Part shown: piece after piece, positions 22,684 to 31,657 of the stretch
Layout: every line of letters begins with the position of its first letter
How positions within the stretch are numbered: position 1 is the stretch's first letter
Assembly (NCBI RefSeq): GCF_025165795.1
Contig: NZ_JAJAGO010000002.1
Span: 577,663-641,662 of the forward strand
DNA: 64,000 bases
Source of the DNA: Streptomyces gossypii
Lineage (GTDB): Bacteria; Actinomycetota; Actinomycetes; Streptomycetales; Streptomycetaceae
Direction of reading: 5' to 3'
Notes under the pieces: generated by a model
The model's database searches: none
Seen by the model: the letters and a program-made list of their open reading frames with translations, nothing else
What the model was told of the DNA's origin: nothing
Program-made: the position numbers and the translations under genes

Positions 22684-23313
22684 TCAGTCACTCCGGCCGG
22701 TGGCGGCGACATCACCGAAGGACGCGGCGAGTGCCCGTGCGATCAGTTCGGGCAGTTCCGTCTGCCCGTCCTCCTCGGCCCAGCGGGTCAGCGCCGTGTG
22801 CATCGCGGCCAGGCATGCGCTGGTCGCCGCTCGGGCGCGGAACGCGGCGTCGGGAGTGGTCGCGTCGTCTCCGAGGGCGTCGACGATGGCTTGTTGCAGC
22901 GCGTACTGGCTGTCCAGGTGCCTGGCCCGCAGGGCGGGCGTCGAGACCATGAGCCGGAGGCAGTCCAGCAGGAACCGTTCGTTCACCGCCGCTTCGTCCC
23001 CGTCTCCGCCGGTCAACGCGGTGGCCGCCTCGACGAGTGCGCCGCCGACGCGGCGTACCAGGGGATGCGTAGCGGGCGACGCGGCGACCCGCTCGGCGAT
23101 GAGCCGGGCGGGCTGGTCGATGAGGACGAGGTCCTCCTTGGTCGGGAAGTGCCGGTACACGGTCATCGCCGAGACTCCGGCAGCCTCGGCGACCTCGGTC
23201 ACCGTCACCGCCTCATAGCCGCGGTCGGTGAACAGCCGCACCGCGTGCGCCTGGATCATGCGCCGTGTCTCGGATCGCTGTCGCTCCCGCAGGGTCGGTT
23301 TCCGTTGAATCAT
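22684..23313 (-). CDS. TetR family regulator of the adjacent SDR gene
   Basis: A 209-residue regulator. The HTH is at residues about 14-58 (VTVTEVAEAAGVSAMTVYRHF), followed by the helical ligand domain. It starts at ATG 23313, probably leaderless: TAGTGT on the minus strand lies seven bases upstream. It is divergent from the SDR gene with only about 35 bases between starts, and a perfect 13-bp palindrome in that gap is an ideal operator for autorepression and control of the SDR. Confidence 0.92.
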   Translation of the reverse strand: MIQRKPTLRERQRSETRRMIQAHAVRLFTDRGYEAVTVTEVAEAAGVSAMTVYRHFPTKEDLVLIDQPARLIAERVAASPATHPLVRRVGGALVEAATALTGGDGDEAAVNERFLLDCLRLMVSTPALRARHLDSQYALQQAIVDALGDDATTPDAAFRARAATSACLAAMHTALTRWAEEDGQTELPELIARALAASFGDVAATGRSD

Positions 23314-23333
23314 GTGATAGACACTACCCCACT

Positions 23334-23346
23334 GTTAGTGACTAAC
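23334..23346. promoter_or_regulatory. Perfect TetR-type operator GTTAGT-G-ACTAAC
   Basis: A perfect 13-bp palindrome in the gap between divergent TetR and SDR genes. It overlaps the presumed -10 (TAACGT) of the SDR promoter and is upstream of the TetR promoter's -10, so one repressor dimer could block both. Confidence 0.7.
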
Positions 23347-23366
23347 GTATGAGTGGGGTGGACGGC

Positions 23367-24131
23367 GTGAGCGGTCAGGTCGGCAGGACAGCTCTGGTGA
23401 CGGGTGCGTCGCGTGGCATCGGGCAGGCGATCGCAGCCCGGCTCGCGGCCGAAGGGGCCATGGTCATCGTGCACTTCGGCACGGACGAGAGCGGGGCGGC
23501 GGCGACGGTCGAGGCGATAGAACGCGCCGGTGGCACCGCCCTCGCCGTCCGGGCTGAACTGGGCGTGGGCGGCGACGTCGAGACGCTCCTCGCCGGTGTC
23601 GAGGCCGGCCTGGCCGGTCTGCCGCTCGACATCCTCGTCAACAACGCCGCGGCCGCGCCGACCGGCCCGCTCGGCGCAACGACCCGGGCGGAGTTCGACC
23701 ACCTGTTCGCGGTCAACGTACGAGCGCCGTACTTCCTCATCGAGCAGGCGCTGCCCCTGCTGCGCGACGGCGGCCGGATCATCACGCTCTCGTCGGTGGC
23801 GACACGGATGGCCAACCCGGCCCAGACGGCCTTCGCCATGACGAAGGCCGCGGTCGAGACGATGAGCAGGACCCTGGCCAGCCAACTCGGGCCCCGAGGT
23901 ATCACGGTGAACGCGGTCGCCCCCGGAGCGACCAGGACGGCTGCCAACGGAGCCGTTTTCGACGTGCCGGGCCTCGTCGAACAGATCGCCGGCATGACGG
24001 CGCTCGACCGGCTGGGCGGGCCCGGCGACGTCGCCGACGTGGTCGCCTTCCTGGCCTCCGACGCCGCCCGCTGGATCACCGGCCAGGTAGTCGACGCGAG
24101 TGGCGGCCTGTTCCTCGGCCCGCGCGTCTGA
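23367..24131 (+). CDS. Short-chain dehydrogenase/reductase (FabG-like)
   Basis: A 254-residue classical SDR. The cofactor motif TGASRGIGQ is near residue 12. NNAAAAPTG is the structural NNAG variant. The catalytic Ser is in ITLSSVATRM and the catalytic pair in the FAMTKAAVETM region, where the usual YxxxK reads FxxxK: the conserved tyrosine is replaced by phenylalanine. GGFCGP-type ending: DASGGLFLGPRV. The start is uncertain: GTG 23367 follows GGGGTGGA, whereas the first ATG (23349) would lie within the promoter. The missing tyrosine may mean an altered or lost reductase activity. It is controlled by the divergent TetR regulator. Confidence 0.85.
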   Translation: MSGQVGRTALVTGASRGIGQAIAARLAAEGAMVIVHFGTDESGAAATVEAIERAGGTALAVRAELGVGGDVETLLAGVEAGLAGLPLDILVNNAAAAPTGPLGATTRAEFDHLFAVNVRAPYFLIEQALPLLRDGGRIITLSSVATRMANPAQTAFAMTKAAVETMSRTLASQLGPRGITVNAVAPGATRTAANGAVFDVPGLVEQIAGMTALDRLGGPGDVADVVAFLASDAARWITGQVVDASGGLFLGPRV

Positions 24132-24257
24132 CTGGCGAGGGTGGGGCGCCAGCACTCCATGAGGTACTCTCGGCCGTGGCTTAACTGAACGGTGTGTAGT
24201 AGTTATACATCGTGTGGACCGTGTCGGTGCACAGGGACTGCGGAGGGACAACCACTC

Positions 24258-24950
24258 ATGGACATCGGAGTGTTCGGCGCAACGGGCGTCATCGGCAGAG
24301 CAGTCGTGGCGGAGGCGGGGCAACGGGGGCACCGTGTCACGGCGTTCACCCGCAACCCCGCCCGGATACCGGCCGCCGACGAGGGGGAGACGCGCTGGAA
24401 GGTCGTCGACCTCACCGACACCGAGAGCGCGGCACAGGCGCTGACCGGACTCGACGTGGCGGTCAACGCGATCAACTCCGGGGACGACATCCCCGGCCAG
24501 ATCGCCCACGCGGACGCGCTGCCCGCCACCGCCCGCGTCCTTCTCAAGGCCCTGGAGTGCACGCCCGCCACCCGCCTGCTCGTCGTCGGAGGCGGCGGCA
24601 GCCTGGAGATCGCGCCGGGCGTACGGCTCATCGACGACGAGCAACTACTCGACACCACCATGACGGACGTGCTCGGCGTACCGCGCGAATACCGTACGGT
24701 CGTCCGCGCCCACTCCGCAGTGCTGGACCTGTGCCGCCTCTCGAACCGGTACTGGACCTACCTCAGCCCCTCCGCCGGCCGCATCGACTCCGGTGCGCGC
24801 ACCGGCCGTTACCGTACGGGCGGAGACGCGATGCTGCCGCCGGGGGACGACCCCCGGGACATCTCCGCCGAGGATCTCGCCGTCGCCCTGCTCGACGAGG
24901 CCGAGATCCCCCGGCACATCCAGCGCCGCTTCACGGTGGCCCGGGCCTGA
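24258..24950 (+). CDS. NAD(P)-dependent oxidoreductase (NAD(P)H-binding, atypical SDR)
   Basis: A 230-residue Rossmann protein of the NAD_binding_10/YwnB-like group. Nucleotide motif GVFGATGVIGRAV is at residues 4-16, and LLVVGGGGSLEIAPG and the C-terminal DISAEDLAVALLDEAEIPRH are conserved. No YxxxK active site is present, as is usual for this subgroup, whose members act as regulators or flavin/quinone reductases. The ATG at 24258 follows GGAGGG by 11 bases. The 120-base gap before it is moderately AT-rich with TAGTAG and TATAC, a probable promoter. Confidence 0.9.
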   Translation: MDIGVFGATGVIGRAVVAEAGQRGHRVTAFTRNPARIPAADEGETRWKVVDLTDTESAAQALTGLDVAVNAINSGDDIPGQIAHADALPATARVLLKALECTPATRLLVVGGGGSLEIAPGVRLIDDEQLLDTTMTDVLGVPREYRTVVRAHSAVLDLCRLSNRYWTYLSPSAGRIDSGARTGRYRTGGDAMLPPGDDPRDISAEDLAVALLDEAEIPRHIQRRFTVARA

Positions 24951-24975
24951 GCGACCGGCCGTCCCGCGACTCGTG

Positions 24976-26025
24976 TCAGCGGGCGAGGTCGGCGAGTGAC
25001 AGCAGCAGGTGAGCCGACTCCGGGTAGCAGTAGTCGGAGTGGGCGCCGACCGGATTCCACAGCCGCCCGCGCCGGAAGCGCCGACCGGCGTCCACGTTCA
25101 CGATCCGGTGGTCCAGCTCAGCCCGCCCGTACGGTGAGTCTGGCCGCCGCAGCGGCACCGCCCCGATGTGCCCGGGCGGCCGGTCCGCCCCCGCGTACCC
25201 GATCCCGGCGGTACCCTCCGCGAGCCGGTGCCACAGACCCGTCGCCCGGTCCGCACGTGAACGGGTCAGCACGATCGGCCCGTTGACCGGCGCGTCGTGG
25301 AGGAGGCGCGGGAAGCGGTCGGCGAAGACGCCCGGCGAGGCGGCCATCTGGAAGACGAGCAGCGAGTCGACCGCGTACGGGTAGCGGGCATCGGCGCGGC
25401 TCCAACCCAGCACCGGGGGAGGCGAGTCGGCGGCGGCCTGCACCGCCTCGGACAGGAAGCGTCCGCCGAAGGAGTGCCCGACGCAGTGCAGATACTGGCC
25501 CCCGGCGGTGCGCAGCGTCGGTGCGGCGTTCGGCAGCCTGCGCTGCTCGTTGAGGTAGCCGAGCAGCTGGGCGAGGACCTGGGAGGCACGGCCCCGCGTC
25601 GTCATCGCGTGTGCCCGGTCGCGGATGCGCCGGTAGCCCCGGAGCAGCGGATCGCTCATCGACGGCCACCGCACCACGACATAGTGCCCGCGCCAGCCCT
25701 GGAGCGCCGGGTACGCGCCGGGGCGGCGCGCGTACTCGGTCTCCACCAGGCCGAACAGACGCCGTGCCGAACCGAGCGCGCCGACAGGGGTGTTGCGCCA
25801 GCCGTGGACGAACACCACGATGTCGGTCGCGTCCTCGGGCACGCGCAGGCGGTCGGCGAGGAAGCTGCGCACGGCGGCGGGTGGCACGGGCGTACCGGAG
25901 CCCGCCCTCGGGCGGCCGGGGTCGCCGTCGTGGAGCTCTCCGTCCGAGGTGAGGTCGAGTACGGCCGGCGGCCGCAGCGGTAGTGCCGTCAGTGTGCTGC
26001 CCCCGACTCCTCGTTGGGTGACCAC
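24976..26025 (-). CDS. Alpha/beta hydrolase of the kinase-CHAT operon
   Basis: A 349-residue serine hydrolase. It contains the oxyanion region VFVHGWRNTP (about residues 71-80), the nucleophile elbow GHSFGG (Ser185) and a C-terminal candidate His in VNVDAGRRF or GAHSDYCYPES. The fold resembles DUF900-like or lipase-type esterases. GTG at 26025 is the likely start, 34 bases inside the CHAT gene. The longer open frame to 26292 would overlap far into that gene. The overlap implies translational coupling with the CHAT protease and therefore with the upstream kinase. Its substrate is unknown. A lipase or esterase effector released by the protease is one possibility. Confidence 0.8.
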   Translation of the reverse strand: MVTQRGVGGSTLTALPLRPPAVLDLTSDGELHDGDPGRPRAGSGTPVPPAAVRSFLADRLRVPEDATDIVVFVHGWRNTPVGALGSARRLFGLVETEYARRPGAYPALQGWRGHYVVVRWPSMSDPLLRGYRRIRDRAHAMTTRGRASQVLAQLLGYLNEQRRLPNAAPTLRTAGGQYLHCVGHSFGGRFLSEAVQAAADSPPPVLGWSRADARYPYAVDSLLVFQMAASPGVFADRFPRLLHDAPVNGPIVLTRSRADRATGLWHRLAEGTAGIGYAGADRPPGHIGAVPLRRPDSPYGRAELDHRIVNVDAGRRFRRGRLWNPVGAHSDYCYPESAHLLLSLADLAR

Positions 26026-27353
26026 AGGTGCACGTCCATGCCCCGGTGCAGGGAGAAGATCAACCCGAGCGGATTGCCGTGCTCCCGGGCGAAGTCCCGT
26101 GCCAGCGCCTGCGTGATGTCCCCGATTCTGCCGCCCTTGTCCAGGAACGAGGTGAAGAACCGCGCCGTGTACTCCCGCGCGAAGGCCCTCGGCAGATCGA
26201 TCTGCGGGCCGACCAGGCAGCGGGCCCCCATGTCCAGCAACTGCCTCCCGAAGGAGGGGTAGAAGTCGGACGACAGCTGTCCGCCCTGACACGCGGCGAC
26301 GAACACCAGCGGGCTGGAGGCCAGTTGGTCCACCGGGCGCCAGCCCATCAGGTCGGAGACGTAGATGCGCTCGTCGTCACCCAGCACGAAGTACGGCTGC
26401 GTGGCCCCGTACCCGGCCGCCCCGGACCCGCGTCCGTATCCCGTGGAGCCCACCTCCGCGTGGCAGCCGAAGTAGCTGATGTGGTCACCGAAGTCGGGGC
26501 TGCTCAACGCCCGCGCCAACTCCCACTTCGCACCCCGCACCTCCACCCGGGACCGCCGGTCGCAGCCCTCGAAGATGCCGGGCAGCGCCCCGACGAACTC
26601 CGTACGCGGATACTCCTCGTCCACTCTGCCGTCCACGTTCAACCCCACCGCGACCCGCCCGTCGTCGGGGAGGGCGATCCGGCTGTCGAAGCCCGGCATC
26701 CGGGAGAAGTTGTGCTCCACGACATGCCGGTAGCCCCAGAAGCCGTCCAGCGACCACGCGTCGTCGGCAGGGTCGCTGGACTGGTCGCGCAGCAGGTCGT
26801 CGGAGTCGAGCGGGGGCGTGTACAGCATGCCCCAGGGCACATACAGATCGTCCGACTCCATCGTCAGCACGCAGGGCCCGGCGCGCAGCGCCTGCGTGAG
26901 CTGCGCGGTGATCTCCGCGAGTGCCGCGTCCGGCCCGTGGAAGAGCATCCGGAACAGACTGTGCCCGGAGCGCGCCAGGCTCAGCCACACCCGCCGCAGT
27001 ACCGCCTGCGGGACGCTCGCACCCGTACGCCAGTCGTCCACGAAGGGCCGGACGGTGCGCCCGGTCTCCGGATCGGCCCAGCCGCGCTCGATGACCTCGC
27101 GCTGCCACTCCTCGCGCAGCTTGGCGATGCCGCCCTGGATCCTGTCGGCCTCGGCGGCCAGTCGTGCCTGATACCCGCCGCCGCCGGTCTCCGCGAAGGC
27201 CGGGCCCCACGCCTGCACGGTGTAGTACCGCTCGTCCCGGTCCCTGGTGAAGCGCAGATGCGCCGTACGCGCCCGGTTGTACGAGGGGCCCCAGGCGGTC
27301 TGCATCCGCTGGGCGGGGTCCTGGGTGACGACATGCCTCAGCTGCCCGCTCAT
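25989..27353 (-). CDS. CHAT domain protein (caspase-like protease)
   Basis: A 454-residue protein ending in a CHAT (caspase HetF-associated with TPRs) domain. The catalytic pair is visible: H298 in YFGCHAEV and C355 in VFVAACQGGQ, at the ends of the two core strands as in caspases and separase. The N-terminal 160 residues carry no recognisable repeats, unlike many CHAT proteins. A conserved strand pair LTMESDDLYVPWGMLY precedes the domain. The start is ATG at 27353, whose ATGA overlaps the kinase stop. An ATG 15 bases earlier is less likely. In other bacteria such proteases are effectors cutting partner proteins on signal. Here a kinase precedes it and a hydrolase follows. Confidence 0.88.
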   Translation of the reverse strand: MSGQLRHVVTQDPAQRMQTAWGPSYNRARTAHLRFTRDRDERYYTVQAWGPAFAETGGGGYQARLAAEADRIQGGIAKLREEWQREVIERGWADPETGRTVRPFVDDWRTGASVPQAVLRRVWLSLARSGHSLFRMLFHGPDAALAEITAQLTQALRAGPCVLTMESDDLYVPWGMLYTPPLDSDDLLRDQSSDPADDAWSLDGFWGYRHVVEHNFSRMPGFDSRIALPDDGRVAVGLNVDGRVDEEYPRTEFVGALPGIFEGCDRRSRVEVRGAKWELARALSSPDFGDHISYFGCHAEVGSTGYGRGSGAAGYGATQPYFVLGDDERIYVSDLMGWRPVDQLASSPLVFVAACQGGQLSSDFYPSFGRQLLDMGARCLVGPQIDLPRAFAREYTARFFTSFLDKGGRIGDITQALARDFAREHGNPLGLIFSLHRGMDVHLWSPNEESGAAH

Positions 27354-29287
27354 TCGCGCGATCCCCACTGCCCGGCGGGCACCCCGACGTCACCGGTCAC
27401 ATCCAGTTCCGCCTGCACCTCCATCAGCAGTTCGCTGTCCACATCCCGGTAGATCCGGAAGGTCAGTCCGAGCTCCCCGGCTTCGGCGGGCACCACATCG
27501 AAGTCGACAACCTCCGTCGTACGGTCGGCCCGCAGCTCCACCAGCCGCGTCACGGGCCAAGTGACGGCCGCCCCCCGCGCATCGAGAAGCACCCGCAGCT
27601 TCACGGCCTCGGGCAAAGGCTCGGGAGCATCGCTCAACTCGCCCACGGCAGGGGCGACCAGCGCGAACGCCACGGTGGCGGGCACCCCCACTCGGGCGGG
27701 CTCGTCTCCGAGGCGCTGGATGTACGGCTCCGTGTGGAACGGCCGGTCGGGGACGGCCAGTTCGGGGGGTTGGCGGGGCAGGCCCAGCCGCCAGGAGGGG
27801 AAGGACTCGGAGTACGTGAGGGCAGGGGGAGCCCACTGGACGCTCGCTTCCCCCCATATGCTCCCCACCCCCTGCCGAAAGTTCACCGAGGGCGGAGCGG
27901 GCATGGCCACCCGGCTCGGGGTGCTGTCGAGGTCGAGGACAGCGTCGCCCAGTACGTCCATCCCCGCGTCCTCGAACGGCGCGTCACCGCGCCGGCTGGT
28001 TGTGGGGTGCTGCGGTTCCGTCGCGGCGCCGGACCGTGCTGTGGAGGTCCCCTTCACCCGGACCACACCCCGCACCGGGTCGATGATGTCCACCACATGG
28101 CGCAGCAGGCGCGGCACCGCACGGTCCTCCAGGGCGCTCGCGAGCGCCACCGCCCGGCCCCACTCCCTCGCCGCCCGCACCGGCCGCCTCGCGTCGTAGG
28201 CCGTGCTGCCCGCCTCGACGGCCTCCTCCAACGCGGCACGCGTCGGCTCCGTGTAGCTGCGCTGTTCGGACAGCAGGTGCTCAAGCGCACGGCTGAGGTG
28301 CTGGCTCATCTCCTCGGCCAGGGCATACCGCTTCACATAGCTGGCAGTTGCACGGTTGAGGACGTGGTGCAGCGCACGCAGCACGCCGTCTCCCTCGTCG
28401 CCGTGGCCTTCCCCCTCCGTGCGGCTGGCCTCGACCAGCTCGCGCAGCGTCGTACCGACGGTGTAGAGATCGGAACGTACGGTCAGCCCGTACGTGCGCA
28501 TCTCGGATTCCGGCACCTGGTAGCGCGGCGTGCCGATCACGGGGGAGTCCCGGTCGTCGACGCGGCGGACGGCGCCGAGGTCGATCAGCTTGATGTGCCC
28601 GCCCTGGAGGATGACGTTGCCCGGCTTCAAGTCGCAGTAGAGAAGCCCCAGCCGGTGCAGATACCCCAGCACGTCGAGGATCTGGATGCCGAACGCGATC
28701 ACCTGCTCCGCCAGCAGCGGCGGCCCACCGGCCTTCGCGGCGCGGATCACCTCGGAGAGCGTGGCACCCTCCACGTACTCCATCACCAGGTAGTCGACCG
28801 CGTCTCTTTCCCGGCGGCCGTCGGTGACGATGTCGCGGATGCCGACGATGTGCGGGTGGTCGATGAGAGTGCCGAACTCGCGCTCCGGTGATACATCGTG
28901 CCCCGCCCTCGGGATCAACTCCTTGAGCACGACCAGCCTTCCGCCCGCTCCCGGCGCGGCGCCTCCGTCTTGGCCCTCCGCCGGCGGCGCCTCATCGGCC
29001 GCCAGTTGGAGCCAGCCTCTGCCACCCCGGGCGAGCGGTCCCAGCACCCGGTAGCGGTCGCCGACCACATCGCCCTTGCTGGGGAGGCGCATCGGCCGGT
29101 GGGGGAACGCGACACCGCATTCCGTGCAACTGACCCCGACCGGAGCCCGGTTCACCGCACCGCACTCCTCGCAGAGCTGATCCGTCTCGCCGCGGGCCGG
29201 GCTCGGTGCGTCCGGACGGGCAGCATCGCGCGCCGACGGCTCCGGCCTCGCCGGTGAGCCAGTTGTCTCGCGTGGATCCGCCCCCAT
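27350..29287 (-). CDS. Zinc-ribbon Ser/Thr protein kinase of the CHAT operon
   Basis: A 645-residue protein kinase. A CEEC...CTEC zinc ribbon at residues 39-57 is followed by the kinase domain (about 78-350): Gly-rich loop GPLARGGRGW, ATP lysine K122 (VVLKEL), catalytic loop YCDLKPGNV (D219, K221, N224), metal-binding DLG in place of DFG at 236-238, and GTPRYQVPE. This resembles the PknG subgroup more than PknB. The C-terminal 290 residues have no TM segment and end in a likely beta-rich domain (about 540-640). The start is ATG at 29287. It is the first gene of the operon and probably phosphorylates or activates the downstream proteins. Confidence 0.9.
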   Translation of the reverse strand: MGADPRETTGSPARPEPSARDAARPDAPSPARGETDQLCEECGAVNRAPVGVSCTECGVAFPHRPMRLPSKGDVVGDRYRVLGPLARGGRGWLQLAADEAPPAEGQDGGAAPGAGGRLVVLKELIPRAGHDVSPEREFGTLIDHPHIVGIRDIVTDGRRERDAVDYLVMEYVEGATLSEVIRAAKAGGPPLLAEQVIAFGIQILDVLGYLHRLGLLYCDLKPGNVILQGGHIKLIDLGAVRRVDDRDSPVIGTPRYQVPESEMRTYGLTVRSDLYTVGTTLRELVEASRTEGEGHGDEGDGVLRALHHVLNRATASYVKRYALAEEMSQHLSRALEHLLSEQRSYTEPTRAALEEAVEAGSTAYDARRPVRAAREWGRAVALASALEDRAVPRLLRHVVDIIDPVRGVVRVKGTSTARSGAATEPQHPTTSRRGDAPFEDAGMDVLGDAVLDLDSTPSRVAMPAPPSVNFRQGVGSIWGEASVQWAPPALTYSESFPSWRLGLPRQPPELAVPDRPFHTEPYIQRLGDEPARVGVPATVAFALVAPAVGELSDAPEPLPEAVKLRVLLDARGAAVTWPVTRLVELRADRTTEVVDFDVVPAEAGELGLTFRIYRDVDSELLMEVQAELDVTGDVGVPAGQWGSRE

Positions 29288-29392
29288 AGCCCGCCACGAT
29301 ACGGCGAACGGCGCCGCACCGGCAGAAGGCGAACCACGCCTCGTCCCGCTCGCGGAGTGTCACACCCCCAGGGGCTACGTCGTCTTCGGGGC

Positions 29393-31618
29393 ATGAGAAT
29401 CGTTGAACCGGTCCCCACGGCCGCGGCCTCCACCGACGCCACCGAAGTCACCGATCCCGCCTCCGTGACCAGCCCCGACCGGGAAGCCCGGCCACCCGGC
29501 GTCTTCGCCCGCCTCGCGGGCTTCGCCCACCGCAGGCGGCGGCTCGCGCTCAGCCTCTGGCTGGCCGTCCTGGTCGGCATCTGGACCGTCGCCTCCCTCG
29601 TAGGCAGCGACTACCGGGAGGACTTCTCCCTCCCCGGCACCGAATCCCAGCAGGCCGCCGACGTACTGGCCGAACACGGCGTGGCCCGTACCGGAGACAC
29701 CCTGGACATCGTCCTGCGAAGCGGCGGCAACGACGGGCTGCGCACCCCGGACACCCGCAAGGGCGTCGAGAGCATGCTCGCCCAGGTGGCGCGGCAGCCC
29801 AAGGTGGATCAGGTGCACAGCCCGTACGACGGCGGCGCCGCGATCGCTCCGGACGGGCGCATCGGCTACGCCACCGTCGTCCTCGACGTCCCGTCCACGG
29901 AGATGACCAAGGACGACGCCCAGCGCCTCTTCGACGTCACCCAGCGCAACACCGTGGACGGCCTCCAGGTCGAACTGGGCGGCGAAGCCGCCCGGTTGCT
30001 CGGGACGGGGCAGGGCGGAGTCGCCGAGGGGGCGGGCGTCCTCGCCGCGCTGGTCATCCTCGTCTTCATGTTCGGCACCTTCATCGCCGCCGGACTCCCC
30101 ATCGTGACCGCCGTGTTCGCCGTCGGCTCCACACTCGGCGTGATCGTCGTCGCCTCGCAGATGTTCACCATCGCCGACTACACGCCGTACATGATGATGG
30201 TCGTCGGCCTCGGAGTCGGCATCGACTACGCGCTGCTGATCTTCGCCCGTTACCGTATGGAACTCATCAACGGTGCCGCCCCGGAACGCGCAACCGTCAA
30301 CGCCCTGGACGCGGCGGGACGGTCCGTCTTCTTCGCGGGATGCACGGTCATCCTGGCCCTGCTCGGGCTCGTCGCGCTCGGCCTCGGCTCGCTGCGCGGC
30401 ATAGCCTTCTCCGTCGCACTGACCGTGCTGGCGACCATGGTCGCCTCGCTGACACTGCTCCCCGCGCTGCTCGGCGTCTTCGGGCCGCGCTTCGCCCGCC
30501 AGTTCACCGCGCGGGCCGCCGCACGCGCCGCGAGGAACAAGGCACCCGAAGGAACGATATGGCGCGACCTCGCCACCAGGGTGCAGCGCCGCCCGCTCGC
30601 CGCGCTGCTGCTGGCCGTCGTCACGCTCGGCGCGCTGTGCGTCCCGGCGGCCGGTATGCGGCTCGGTTTCGCCGACGCGGGCAGCGACGCGTCGGACACC
30701 ACCAGCCGCAAGGCGTACGACCTGCTCTCCGAGGGCTTCGGGCCCGGCTTCAACGGCCCGCTCCTCGTCGTGATCGACGCGGACCGTGGCGACCTGAGCA
30801 CCGCGGGAAGCACGGTGACCCGCGCCCTTGCCGACACCAGGGGCATCGAGGCGACCGCCCCGCCGGTGCCCACGGCCGACGGCCGCGCCGCGACCGTACT
30901 CGCCTTCCCGACCTCCTCACCGCAGTCGGAATCCACCTCGGACCTCGTCGCCCACCTGCGCGAACGCGTGCTGCCGCCACTTGCCGAAAAGACCGGCGCC
31001 GACTACCTCGTCGGCGGGAGCACGGCGGCCGGTGACGACTACTCCGCGAAGGTCTCGGAGCGCACGCCGCTCTTCATCTCGATCGTCGTCGGACTGTCGG
31101 TCATCGTGCTGATGATGGTCTTCCGCTCCGTGTGGATCCCGCTCAAGGCGGCGCTGCTCAACCTGCTCAGCATCGGCGCGGCGCTCGGGTCGATGACGCT
31201 GGTCTTCCAGCACGGCCTGTTCGGAGTCGAGTCCGGCCCGGTCGAGGCATGGATGCCCGTGGTCATCTTCGCCATCGTGTTCGGACTGTCCATGGACTAC
31301 GAGATCTTCCTCGTCTCCCGCATCCACGAGGAGTGGAAACGGACCGGAGACGCCGCCCTGGCGGTGCGCGAGGGACTGGCACACACCGGCTCGGTGATCA
31401 CGGCGGCCGGCGCCATCATGGTCGTGGTCTTCGGGGCGTTCATGCTCAGCCCGGAGCGCATGCTCCAACAGGTCGGCTTCGGCATGGCGGTGGCCATCTT
31501 CGTCGACGCAGTGATCATCCGCTGCCTCATCGTCCCGGCCGTCATGCAACTCCTGGGCCGCCACGCCTGGTGGCTCCCGCGCCCCCTCGCCCGCGTCCTC
31601 CCCCACACCCGCCTCTGA
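29393..31618 (+). CDS. MMPL family RND transporter
   Basis: A 741-residue inner-membrane exporter. A disordered N-terminus (about 45 residues) precedes the first TM helix (LALSLWLAVLVGIWTVASLV). Two periplasmic loops alternate with TM blocks carrying GLGVGIDYALLIFARYR and FGLSMDYEIFLVSRIHEE. The length and architecture are those of typical Streptomyces MmpL proteins, and it is a distant paralogue of the exporters at 1.4 and 41 kb. ATG 29393 is preferred to the earlier ATG (29357) for lack of coding signal. It is divergent from the kinase operon across about 100 bases, so a shared signal is possible but unproven. Confidence 0.94.
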   Translation: MRIVEPVPTAAASTDATEVTDPASVTSPDREARPPGVFARLAGFAHRRRRLALSLWLAVLVGIWTVASLVGSDYREDFSLPGTESQQAADVLAEHGVARTGDTLDIVLRSGGNDGLRTPDTRKGVESMLAQVARQPKVDQVHSPYDGGAAIAPDGRIGYATVVLDVPSTEMTKDDAQRLFDVTQRNTVDGLQVELGGEAARLLGTGQGGVAEGAGVLAALVILVFMFGTFIAAGLPIVTAVFAVGSTLGVIVVASQMFTIADYTPYMMMVVGLGVGIDYALLIFARYRMELINGAAPERATVNALDAAGRSVFFAGCTVILALLGLVALGLGSLRGIAFSVALTVLATMVASLTLLPALLGVFGPRFARQFTARAAARAARNKAPEGTIWRDLATRVQRRPLAALLLAVVTLGALCVPAAGMRLGFADAGSDASDTTSRKAYDLLSEGFGPGFNGPLLVVIDADRGDLSTAGSTVTRALADTRGIEATAPPVPTADGRAATVLAFPTSSPQSESTSDLVAHLRERVLPPLAEKTGADYLVGGSTAAGDDYSAKVSERTPLFISIVVGLSVIVLMMVFRSVWIPLKAALLNLLSIGAALGSMTLVFQHGLFGVESGPVEAWMPVVIFAIVFGLSMDYEIFLVSRIHEEWKRTGDAALAVREGLAHTGSVITAAGAIMVVVFGAFMLSPERMLQQVGFGMAVAIFVDAVIIRCLIVPAVMQLLGRHAWWLPRPLARVLPHTRL

Positions 31619-31657
31619 CCGCCTCCAACCGGCCACTCGCCGACATCAGTCGACGCT

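Noticed and set aside
26026..26292. Extending the hydrolase gene to the ATG at 26292
   Set aside because: It would overlap the CHAT coding region by about 300 bases with no conserved residues in the extension.
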